NCBI GenBank assembly: GCA_947044365.1
Contig: OX345640.1
Span: 4,390,001 to 4,454,000 of the forward strand
Direction of reading: 5' to 3'
DNA length: 64,000 bases
Source of the DNA: Petrosia ficiformis
Taxonomy: Eukaryota > Porifera > Demospongiae > Haplosclerida > Petrosiidae
Positions 10,293-20,054 of the stretch are shown here, one piece after another. Position numbers and translations under genes: made by a program. How positions within the stretch are numbered: the first letter of the stretch is position 1; each line of letters starts with the position of its first letter. A model generated the notes under the pieces. That model saw only the letters and a program-made list of their open reading frames with translations. It had not been told where the DNA came from and made no database searches.

Positions 10293-12325
10293 TTGTAATC
10301 ATCAGATCTATAGTAATGAAGCAGTCACATTATATGGATGTATAATTATTATATTATTTCTTTATTGCTTTATTGCTTTACTGTTGTTTAACAATAAGGG
10401 CCAATGACATAATATCAACAAGCATAAAGTAACCATGACAACCAGGCTTTAACACTGGTAAAATAGCTAAGTTCATCATCCCTTCACTGTCATAAGCACC
10501 TAAGATCACTAGTTTTGCACTACTGTAGCCAGTAACTTATTTCAACTATCGGCCAATGAGAAGCACAAAGTAACCATGACAACCAGTCTTTACCACCAAG
10601 GATGCTGAAAATATTGGTGAATTTATGATAGCATAGATAGTAAAGACTTACTGCTTCTGAATTTATTAGCAGCCATACATGGGGTCAATTACAATGCAAT
10701 GTAATATACTATTATTACTATCACCTTAAAAATCAGTATATTACTGTTACTATTACTGCCTAAGTTAGTGTAATTACTGTAATATAATTATTACTACCTT
10801 AAAAAGCATTATAGTTATTGGCACCATATTGCTGTGTTACTGTTATGGTTTTATGGATTACTATAGCATTGAGGTTTCTTAGAAATGTTTAAAACTAAAT
10901 GACCATTGCATTTACTGTTCATGAGTTTCTCAAAAACAGAATAAGTCTGTACCCTTCAGGCCGAAAACATTACTATTAACTATTACTATTACACCATGTC
11001 TGAGTTTAAACAACACTATAATTATAGAATTATCTTGACATAATCTTTAATAGGGATTTGGACAAGCAAATCACAAGTTGACAGTGGAAATTTTAAAACG
11101 AAAGTACTGTTATTATCCAGAAGAAAATATTACTTTCAGTAATTCTGGATACTGAAATCTTATCATTCTGTGTGTATTGGGATTTGTAATTGTGATTGTA
11201 CATGTTGTACTACAAAATTATTAATCAATTAATTATTTTCCATTTTCTTCTTGATTCAATATTAAATCATTTTGTTGTGATAACAGGCATATATAATTCT
11301 GAATGAAGCAAGGTTACTACTTGCTATCTTAGACACAGTTTGATCTGGGGTCAAAGGTCAGATTGTGGTAATCACTTCTGGTAATTAGGCATAATTAAAT
11401 ATACTGTTATAGGAAAAATGTGTATGATATAATATAGTGAAATGTGTATAAAGAAATTATAGTGAAGTGAAACAAAAAAATATGTACAATTAAAGTTAAC
11501 AAGGACAAAAAGTAGAAAGGGAAAGAAGTATAAGAATCATCAGGAAAGAATTACCTGCACAGGCTATCCATCTTGGTCATCGACACATGCTCTTGAGTCT
11601 TGACAGGAGCATGCACGATTAAGGGTACATGCAGGAATGTTCTAATTAATTGTTTTCAGGTAATTAGAGATTTCACTGCTTCAGCAATTATAATTAAAAT
11701 GTAATTTTTATTATTAATTAATATCAAAAGCTGCAAATAAAACTCATATTATCATGTCTTACAACAAATCTGTTGCTGTGTTTCAAAGGTGGAGTCACTA
11801 TCTGCCATCTGATAAAAAAAAATCATTGATTAATTTGGATATTATTTTTTAACTTCTTACAACAGTCACGTCATTATTGTAGCTAATAACACTATATATA
11901 AAAACGATCCCACCTATCTGAAATTGTATTAGTCATGACATACAGTTATCATTGACTCCATAATACTTATATACGTATTTTAAAACAATCCAGTATATAT
12001 ATTGGGCACACTGCAGTGAGTGCATATGCTAAAGATTTCTCTCTCAGTCATAACAATACAGTACTCTCTCCAACATAAAAAGGATTAATAATATATATAT
12101 ACAATAATGATGTGAAAAGAATTCAGTAAACGTTTGTCCACTGTCACATGATCTCTATATATAACTAACTAACTTGTACGTGGCGGCATAGATAGCTGGA
12201 TTTCTCATAATAAAGTTCTTTAACTGTAGTTGACTCAATTTTGACAAACTATATATATATATATCTCCACTAACAATCACAAATGCTTAATAGCTTTAGT
12301 TTCTGTTGTTATTTTTCCATGCCTA

Positions 12326-12370
<45 letters not shown>

Positions 12371-12373
12371 ATA

Positions 12374-12533
12374 TATATAGTACACTTACAGGTCTTATAT
12401 ACAAAAATATAGACCCGAGGTTTAGTGTCCAAGGATGTGATATAGCCCGAGCCTGCGAGGGCTATATCACATCCGAGGACACTAAACCAAGGTTTTATAT
12501 TGTTTTATATAAGAACTGTAAGTGTACTATATA
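12374..12533. mobile_element. Palindromic (foldback) element, family E, copy 1
   Basis: Near-perfect inverted repeat: GTACACTTACAGGTCTTATA at the left pairs with the inverse at 12510-12533, and GTGTCC...GGATGTGATATAGCCC pairs with GGGCTATATCACATCC. The centre is GAGCCTGCGA. Related palindromes are at 59780 and 63403. The downstream tag GGTTGCCATGGTAGCAT near 12607 also follows the 59780 copy. Confidence 0.75.
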
Positions 12534-12625
12534 CAATATATTGTATGCTGATAGATTAAAGATTCACAGGTCTATATACAAAAATATAAGACCTAACCAC
12601 ATCAAACGGTTGCCATGGTAGCATG

Positions 12626-12660
<35 letters not shown>

Positions 12661-13012
12661 TATACATATATATACAGTAAGTTAAGCTCACCTTTATCAA
12701 TTCCACTGTCTTTCTAAATACTGTAACACATTGACTTGCACCATGCAAAATATATCTCTACTGATAAGTACAATGATAGTCTTTCTATCAGTCTTGTCTT
12801 TATCCTGAGTGTGTTGTATATAGATCTGGATTGTGAAGCCTTCCCATACTGAAGCAGACACAGTTCAGACACCATCTTCAAGTTTGTTGACTCAGTTTTA
12901 TATATCTCCATTTGTAACAGCTCAGCATATATAATAGCTTCAGTCTTCTGTTGCTGTTCGTCGTCCAACCATTAAAATGTCTTTCTAACATTGCCTTGAG
13001 CCATGCAAAGTA

Positions 13013-13048
<36 letters not shown>

Positions 13049-13375
13049 GGCTGTCTATGCTGAGTACTGAATGGCCATAACTACTATATATATAGCTCTC
13101 AGTTTAAATAATAGTCACAGTCAGTTGTGTGTAGTCTTCAAAACGATATTCTATCTCTTATAGCAAAACAGCTTCGAGGTCATTGAAAGTATCTTGCTAT
13201 GTGACCCACATGCAGTAAAACTGTTTCTACCAAACTAAAAGTGACACCAGCCTCAAAATATATCACAACATTCGCTGTGAGACGATACATCTGATGCTAC
13301 AAGTTCTATTTGCAGTAGAACAACAGCTTTAGAGTTATGAGGAAGAAAGTAAAAAAGCATAGGAAAAAAAAAAAA

Positions 13376-13448
13376 GGCGGGAAAAGAACAATGGAAATCT
13401 TTGAGTAAATTTGATTGGCTAAAAAAATTATAACAAAAGGCGGGAAAA
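13376..13448 (+). promoter_or_regulatory. Two E2F-like sites with a TATA-like sequence downstream
   Basis: GGCGGGAAAA occurs at 13376-13385 and again at 13439-13448, followed by TAGTATAAGAAG at about 13450. GGCGGGAAA is the classic E2F/DP binding form. The arrangement looks like a small promoter in front of the repeat ORF that starts at 13478. Function is inferred from motif identity only. Confidence 0.4.
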
Positions 13449-13477
13449 TGTAGTATAAGAAGCAGTGCATCTCAAGC

Positions 13478-13882
13478 ATGAGACATTTGTGGCCGAAAGG
13501 CCGAAGAGGACAAGACCAAGGAGACTGCGCAAGACCAAAGAAGAAGTGGATCAAGAGTGCAAGACCAAGAAGAAGTGTGGATAGATGGATGAAGATTCAA
13601 GACCCAAGAAGCTTTCACCATACCGATGCCCAGGTTGGGGACGCCGAAGGTCTCTTCAAGTCACTATGGATCAAGAAACAAGACCCAAGAAGCAATCACT
13701 ATACCGATGCCCAGGTTGGGGACGCCGAAGGTCTCTTCAAGTCACTATGGATCAAGAAACAAGACCCAAGAAGCAATCACTATACCGATGCCCAGGTTGG
13801 GGACGCCGAAGGTCTCTTCGAGTCACTGTGGATCATAATACTACAACCACAGGTCAATCTTTCCATCCGTGTGTCACTATAA
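13478..13882 (+). CDS. Repeat-containing ORF of uncertain coding status
   Basis: A 134-codon ORF starts at the first ATG after the E2F/TATA-like cluster. A basic N-terminus (MRHLWPKGRRGQDQGDCARP) is followed by three tandem 27-residue repeats containing TDAQVGDAEGLFKSLW. Because the DNA unit is exactly 81 bp, all three forward frames stay open through the repeats (others read RCPGWGRRRSLQVT or MPRLGTPKVSSSH), so the open frame alone proves nothing. A fourth copy of the unit core lies at 14281-14325 after a foldback. No known domain is recognised. It may be a transcribed non-coding repeat. Confidence 0.3.
   Translation: MRHLWPKGRRGQDQGDCARPKKKWIKSARPRRSVDRWMKIQDPRSFHHTDAQVGDAEGLFKSLWIKKQDPRSNHYTDAQVGDAEGLFKSLWIKKQDPRSNHYTDAQVGDAEGLFESLWIIILQPQVNLSIRVSL
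13598..13840 (+). repeat. 81-bp tandem repeat, 3 copies
   Basis: Units start at 13598, 13679 and 13760 (CAAGACCCAAGAAGC). The core CCGATGCCCAGGTTGGGGAC and a short hairpin GAAGGTCTCTTC are conserved. It is more GC-rich than its surroundings. Confidence 0.9.
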
Positions 13883-14135
13883 TATATGTAAAAAAATATA
13901 TACTGTTTAATTTGCATACTGTTTTTCTCTCTATATACAGGTACTCTACCTATCCATCTATCCACTCTCTTCTCTTTTAAAAGGTGAGTTTTCTTTTCGT
14001 GTCTTTCTCTTTTCTACTCTATTTTTTTCATTCTTTGTTAATTTGTTTGAACAGTTCATTTACTACTTTTCCTCCCACACAGGTCTGTTTCTGTGACTTG
14101 CTGCAGCTTTTGTGCTCCTCACTTGGAATTCGTGT

Positions 14136-14188
14136 ACTCATTTGTCCTCCATTCCTACAACCAGGGTTGGCTAGCCTCCCAAAAAAAA

Positions 14189-14235
<47 letters not shown>

Positions 14236-14281
14236 TGGTGGCTAGTCCAGCTCTGGTTGTAGGAATGCAGGACAATGAGTA
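14136..14281. repeat. Foldback with an A/T homopolymer loop
   Basis: Arms of about 45 bp (CATTCCTACAACCAGGGTTG and its inverse GCTCTGGTTGTAGGAATG) surround about 12 A followed by about 42 T. The A-T junction can itself pair. Such a structure is prone to replication slippage and to assembly error. Confidence 0.8.
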
Positions 14282-14344
14282 TACCGATGCCCAGGTTGGG
14301 GACGCCGGAGGTCTCTTCGAGTCACTAGATCCAGCCCCGTGTGG

Positions 14345-14660
14345 GGCAGTTCCAGCCTACTTCATCCAGTGCTCCAGTTCCAGTGCTCCGGTTCCAGTCT
14401 ACCTCATCCAGTGTGCTTCAGATCCAGTGCTGCAGTTCCAGTCTTCCTGATCCAGTGCTCCGGTTCCAGTCTACCTCATCCAGTGCTTCAGATCCAGTGC
14501 TGCAGTTCCAGTCTACCTCATCCAGTGCTGCACTTCCAGTCTACCTCATCCAGTGCTCTGGTTCCAGTCTACCTTATTCGGTGCTCTGGTTCCATTCTAC
14601 CTCATCCAGTGTTCCAGTTCCAGTCTCCAATTCCAGTCTACCTCATTCAGTACTCCAGTC
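14345..14660 (+). repeat. Minisatellite, ~28-30-bp degenerate units
   Basis: Repeats of TTCCAGTCTACCTCATCCAG with CAGTGCT(C/T)(C/T)GG spacers, about ten imperfect units. Several frames stay open through it, which is a consequence of the repeat. It is followed by AATAATAAATT near 14735. Confidence 0.85.
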
Positions 14661-15593
14661 CAGAAGACTTGAATTTCTCTTTAATTTCTTGTAGTTTATT
14701 TCTGTTTTTGTACATTTTTTCACTTTGTTTTGAATAATAAATTATTTATTATAATAAACACCACTATTTTTTTAATGTATTAATTTTGTCTTTATTATTA
14801 TACGATATACACTACTATTGTCACAGTGACTTCTTGTGTTTAAGACTTTACACAATAATTGTTTTGAAAAATAAACATTAATAATTATGGTGTACTGTGT
14901 TGTATAGCTTAAAGAATTTTCTTTTTAATTTGAAAAGAACAAAGATGTTTAATTTTGATACTAATCCCCTGCCATATGTTTTATGGCTGTAGTTTTTTTG
15001 TTTTCTCATTTGGATTAATCTGTAAAAAAATAAAATCATTTTCTTGTGGACTTATCAAAAAATTGCCTGCATTATAATTAATTTTTATTCAAAATTATGC
15101 AATTAAGTAATTGTAACTGAATTGTGTACATTTATTCAGAAACTAAAATTTAATAAACATTTTTCACAACATTTTCGTGAAGAAGATGGCTTCTGGAAAG
15201 TGTTATCATTTTTTTTTCACAGCTTTCCAAAACTTTCTTCCTCAAATTTATGTTATTGTCTAGGGCTATTTATCTACAAGAATAATAAAAACATTTTCAA
15301 TAAAAATGGAAGATGTAGGGATGTCAAAACCAAAAAAGTATGCAAACAAGGTCAGGAGGACCAAAAATTAAACAAACTACCTCCATATAACCCTACATAA
15401 GTACTTACAATGCTATAAAGCAAAATATATACAAATAGCTGTACTTATGTAGGATCCCTAAGCATACTGTCTGCTGCTACAATGTCAGGAGGTTGCTCAT
15501 TTTGTAAGGGGAATTCCCTTCCTCCTCCTCCTCCTCATCCTCCTCCATATTAATTAACCCTTTGAAAACTTACACGTGTATTTTTCTTGTAAA

Positions 15594-18500
15594 ATGGCTA
15601 CCTATTTACCAATGATAAATCATTTTACCAGAAAGATTCTAAAATGTAGCAGAATAGATGATCTTCGTTTGAGATATATCTCTGTCGATGCTACAAAAAT
15701 AAGTTAGTTGAACTTGAGAGAGTTGTGATTTTTACTCTCAACCTGTATTCAGTATTATGTTGTGTTGTGATTATGACTAATTGTATCTGAGGCACTAGAC
15801 ATTATAAAGCTCAAGAGTCGATTCATTATGCAATAATAGTGAAACATTTTAATATGCTAATAAATTATTTATGATGGTGTTGTCAACACTAAAGGTCATT
15901 CATGTTCACCATGACCACAGAAAATGTTCATAACTTTAGTTTGGAATGACCAACAATCTTTTTATCTGCATCGTTTTCCTGTAATAGTCCTTCCTGTTCT
16001 TTTTTTTTTGTATGTCAAATTTCAATCCATCACCTCGTTACAATATAATCATGTATTTACCTTATGACATTAAACTATACACTATATTACATATAAAGTC
16101 ATCATAAGTTTGAGGACATTGTGAATCTGAACAGACTATAATTAAGTCAGTACAATGTTGAACCTAGTGACTGCTGTTCAACATTTTTCTCTCTTGGTCT
16201 CATTCATGTTATTTATATTAATAATTATAATAACTTATATTTGGTTGCAGTGATGATTTTTTGATTCTATTGCAACTGAATATTCCGTTGTAATATCGCC
16301 AGACCTTTTATATTATTAACTAGATTTACAATGTGATCCAGTCAGTAATCACTGGAGGATAGTAAGTGCAGTTTGTGTTCAGAGGTTTCCTAGTATTTGT
16401 CGTGTAAAGACATCTTTAGAAAAAGAATTTTATGATATGCAGGTACACTATATAAATAATGTATTGTCACTTTAGCAGTATAAGTTATCTATTCTAATTT
16501 ATTAAACTATCATATCTTTATTAATAATCTTATGATACCTTTCAAAATTTTCATTGGAATCCTGTGGCCTTCTCTCCTCTGTATTACTGCATACCACTAA
16601 TACTCATTATCTCTATGTCTTTATGTAAAATATGTATAATTTTGGATTTTCCTCATCAAAATAGCTAAATACTAAGTAAAAAATGTTATCTTCCAGTTAT
16701 AATTGCCATCTGGATAGAATTTGATTTCATTAAAATAGTCAATTTATTAATTTACTTAAGAGAAATGAATACACTATTTAGATGTAACTTATAGTTAAAT
16801 ATAAAACATTAGTTCTTGGGGTGATGCGGTTGATTTCTTAATCTTATTATTACTGAAGATCAGATTACAAATCCAAAAAAGTCGTCTTTCTGATTTTGAG
16901 GTTGAAGAGAAGGATTATTTAGAAAAAAAGCTAGCAAGGGAGAAGAAAGCAATGGAGGAAGATTTGGATGTATCTCAGGTATGAATTGATTGTAGCTGTA
17001 CTTATTAAATGGATGATTGCTAAGTTACACAGTGTTTCATACAGCAGGTGTTACTGCACTTCAGACCATATGTATTTCAACATGCAAAAACATCTCGGCT
17101 ACAAACTTTCTAGGTTCTCACAAGCAACCTCAGAAGGCCTAAATTGATTTCCTAGGGGGAGCATACCTCCACATTCCCCAGGAGCAGTGCGCTTCGCATG
17201 ATTGATTTTTTCCCATCTAATAAGAAATCCTGTATTCAAAAATTCACATGTGTTATCATTGTGAATTTTACCATGTTATCATCGTGAATTTTTACCATGT
17301 TATCATTGGGAATTTTTACCATGTTATCATTGGGAATTTTTACCGTGTTATTATTGGCAATTTTTACCATTTTTGGTTGTGGAAGGAAAGCTTTCAAAAC
17401 TATCTTTGTACTATTCTTGTTCACTTTGCTGTTTCTTCTCGGATTCTGACTAAGAAAAGAGACCTGAAAAAGACCTAATTTATGTTCACAATTAATTACA
17501 CATTAATTTAGATTTACAAGCAAACATTGATTACATTCTAGCCCTACTTTGTATGCAAATAAGCTTTAATTGTGTTTCCGTACACATTCCTAGGACCTTG
17601 AGTTATGTTCCTTAACGAGTGGAAATGCTACATGTAGTGTGTCATCCATCATACATACAATGCATTCAGTCTGTTAATGATACTTGCCTGAGGTTGTAGG
17701 AATTAGATTGGGTTCCCAATAGGTGCAGCAAAATAACTCTACAAGTCTTTCAGATTCACATTTTGCTGAAATTTGCACCCACTCGACAAATTTTCTAAAT
17801 GAATGTCTGCTATGGGACATCCTGTGAAAAATGTATTCTTATCATTTTATATTTAGGTGTCAAAAATGGAAGGAGCAACTGATTTTGAAGAACTTCAAGA
17901 GGCAAAGGAAACAGAGTTACAGAATTTTAAACTACAATCAAGGTATAATATAAACTAAGAAAATTGAAAATTCTTCTACAATTTAATTTACCTGAAGTGT
18001 CATATATACATGTGTGAATTATGCCAGGTTCGCCTACTCCGTTTTTGCCTACTCAAAATTTATGCAATAATTCCGCATTTGCCTACGTATACCGTATATC
18101 TAATTAACCAAAATATTTTAAAATTTTGATTTTTGACAAAGAAGAAACTCAGGTAAATTTGCTCAGTAAAAGTAGTCATGTATGTTTATATTATTATAAT
18201 AATTATTTCTTATTGCTTGTTTAATTGCGATTTCAATATTTTTTACTGTTATATTTTTTACCTAACGACAAGGGCGCCTAGAGTGCTCATACATACCAAG
18301 TGCCCCTAGAATGGTCATACGTTGCAAGGGCCCCTAGAGTGATCTGTTTGTCAGACGATAGTAGAATCTTAGCAGACGCTATTTAGAATTTCTTAAAATA
18401 TTTTGATTAATTAAATATACGGTATACGTAGGCAAATGTGGAATTAGTGCATAAATTTCGAGTAGGCAAGCGCGGAGTAGACGAACCCACATGATCCCAC

Positions 18501-19915
18501 ATGTATGATCATTTCTAGTCTCGTGTCTTTAATGTCCAAAAGAGCTGAGTTGTAAACTTGTATACTAAGTCATTGATGTTCACTATGACCTCAGGAAAAT
18601 GTTTATAACTTTAGTTTAGATGATCAACAATCTTTTTTACCAACACCATTTTTACGTATTAACCTTATGGCATTAAACTATATATTACATTATAAAGTCA
18701 TCAGCTCCTAATTTTGTAGTCATTGTGAATGTGAGCAGACTTTATTTAATCCTTAGAGAGACAGCAGCAGATAAGAAACAAGATTTCCAGTCTCTACAAC
18801 GAAAACTTGATCAAATTCTTTATCTCTTAGTGAAGAAACAACGTCAGAGGTATATGTGGCAAATGCCACAAGGTGGTCTTGATCCAGGGGAATCTTTGAT
18901 TCAGGTAAAAGTGATTACAAGAACCTGATGGTATTTGTTCAAATATTAGTCAAGCCTTAAGCACAAGGTGTAGTCAAAATACCCTGCATTCCTTGACCAA
19001 TTGCTCATAGCAGCAAAACTTTGTGCTTCATTAATTCTGTTATACATGTATGAGCACACATTTTTCCATGTACTGAACTAGCATAGTACTGTTATTAGTA
19101 GAAATACCACATACCGATTGTGTCAAGTGTTAATTTCTGTACACACTGAACCATTAGTAGTAGTATAAGAGAGTTAGGTCAAAACGTCAACATTTTTCAA
19201 ATAGTTGTTCAAATTATATATTCATTTAATAATGTGTTAAAGAGTCATGTGCTCAAATGTACTTAGTCTCAATATTAAGGCCGCTTATATCATACTTTAG
19301 TACTTGAGTGTCTCAAAGAAATAGCTAAAGGTCTTTCATGATCACCATGACCTCAGAAAAATATCCGTGTTAATTAAATTCATATACAACATGTAAATGA
19401 CACAACCAATATATATAGATTATCTCATAAATTAATCATAGATGGCGCTTTGGACCTTAAAAATTTTACTGTTAAGAATACTTACTTCTCATCACAATAG
19501 GCTGCTCAACGAGAACTGGAAGAAGAATGTGGTACTGATCTTAAAGTACAGTTTCTTTCCAACTCTCCAGTGGCTTTTCATAATTATAAGCACAGTACAG
19601 AAAAAGACAGTATCTTTGGATCGAAGGTTTGATTTTACATGTTTAATTGCTAATCAGAACTGTGCTGTGGTTCATGCTGTGCCAGTTATTCTATATTTAT
19701 GTAAATAGCCGAAGAAAACTAATCAAATCATATCCCATAATATCATTTTTATATTCTATTTGTAGGTATTTTTCTTTAAAGCTCAATATGTATCAGGTAG
19801 TGTGAAACTAAATTTAAAAGAATTAGAACAGTATGTGTGGGTAACTAAAGAAGAAATGAAACAATATGTTTCTAATGACTACTACAATGCCATTGCTCCA
19901 GCTTTGATGGACTAG
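15594..19915 (+). CDS. MRPL46: Mitochondrial ribosomal protein L46 with a near-complete Nudix box, seven exons
   Basis: Exons: 15594-15702, 16324-16442, 16859-16978, 17857-17942, 18757-18904, 19501-19626, 19766-19915. Phases match at every join and give 285 aa, close to human L46 (279 aa). mL46 is a large-subunit mitoribosomal protein built on a Nudix fold. Family signatures are WRIVSAVCVQRFP (exon 2), RKLDQILYLLV (exon 5) and VFFFKA...YVWVTKEEM (exon 7). Exons 5 and 6 together encode GGLDPGESLIQAAQRELEEE followed by CGT, which fits G-x5-E-x7-REUxEExGU except for the last position; in the human protein as I recall it these metal-binding acidic residues are missing. Exon 1 (MATYLPMINHFTRKILKCSR) is the least certain: it is a plausible basic presequence, its phase fits, and the donor GTTAGT is weak. 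The gene ends 139 bp from the oppositely oriented esterase-like gene. Confidence 0.92.
15891..16139 (+). mobile_element. MITE, family B, copy 1
   Basis: Full copy: begins GTCATTCATGTTCACCATGACC and ends AGGACATTGTGAATCTGAAC, the imperfect inverse of the start. Internal markers are ACCAACAATCTTTTTA and TTATGACATTAAACTATACA. It lies in MRPL46 intron 1. About eleven copies of the family occur in this window. Confidence 0.8.
17055..17215 (+). mobile_element. Dispersed element, family G, copy 2
   Basis: Contains TTTCAACATGCAAAAACATC and GCAACCTCAGAAGGCCTAAA as in the 8540 copy. It lies in MRPL46 intron 3. Confidence 0.5.
17252..17375 (+). repeat. 24-bp minisatellite, ~5 copies
   Basis: Units resemble CATGTTATCATTGGGAATTT with small changes. 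It lies in MRPL46 intron 3. Confidence 0.85.
18028..18492. mobile_element. Long terminal-inverted-repeat element in MRPL46 intron 4
   Basis: The left arm contains TTTGCCTACGTATACCGTAT and TTAACCAAAATATTTTAA; the right arm (about 18385-18490) has their inverses, TATACGGTATACGTAGGCAA and AAAATATTTTGATTAATTAA. Arms are about 110 bp. The middle has a repeated GCCCCTAGAGTG-type motif (18274, 18302, 18330). There is no transposase ORF, so it is non-autonomous. Confidence 0.75.
18568..18743 (+). mobile_element. MITE, family B, copy 2, ending just before a splice acceptor
   Basis: Internally deleted copy. Its 3' end CATTGTGAATGTGAGCAGAC lies about 14 bp before MRPL46 exon 5 (18757), so the end of the element lies in the acceptor and branch-point region of intron 4. 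Confidence 0.75.
19327..19372 (+). mobile_element. MITE, family B, 5' fragment
   Basis: Only the left end is left: GGTCTTTCATGATCACCATG followed by ACCTCAGAAAAA. It lies in MRPL46 intron 5. Confidence 0.55.
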
Positions 19916-20054
19916 CTTATAAATATTACTATATTAATGAACTTCATATCTCATTGGTTGATTATTAACAGTGTAATATAAGTAGTGATATAATATTTTT
20001 TAAACAGTATAATATATAATATAAGGTTATTAAAGCTAATGTGTACTCATCTTT

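Larger units (their letters stand above)
10293..15593. other. Gene-poor interval
   Basis: No recognised gene lies between the small gene and MRPL46. The interval holds a duplicated GTAACCATGACAACCAG motif (about 10430 and 10570), TA-rich DNA, a palindromic element near 12.4 kb, a degenerate duplicated block at 12.7-13.1 kb containing TGTCTTTCTAA and a CT microsatellite (13019-13047), and the unusual 13.4-14.7 kb block described separately. A possible isolated exon at 11054-11155 (GFGQANHKLTVEILKRKYCY, then a stop) has an AG in front but no partner I can assign. Confidence 0.6.

Noticed and set aside
12714..12968. 84-codon minus-strand ORF (MDDEQQQKTEAIIYAELL)
   Set aside because: Begins well but lies in a degenerate duplicated block whose second copy does not keep the frame; no family recognised.
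14281..14325. tRNA-like or Pol III box sequences in the 81-bp repeat core
   Set aside because: TCTTCGAGTCA resembles a B box only loosely and no cloverleaf can be drawn; no tRNA gene was found in the window.
14341..14737. Two overlapping >110-codon frames rich in Ser, Pro, Gln
   Set aside because: Frames overlap each other in a minisatellite and one open frame is as good as the other.
17236..17478. Overlapping frames on both strands near 17.3 kb
   Set aside because: They translate a 24-bp minisatellite in an MRPL46 intron.
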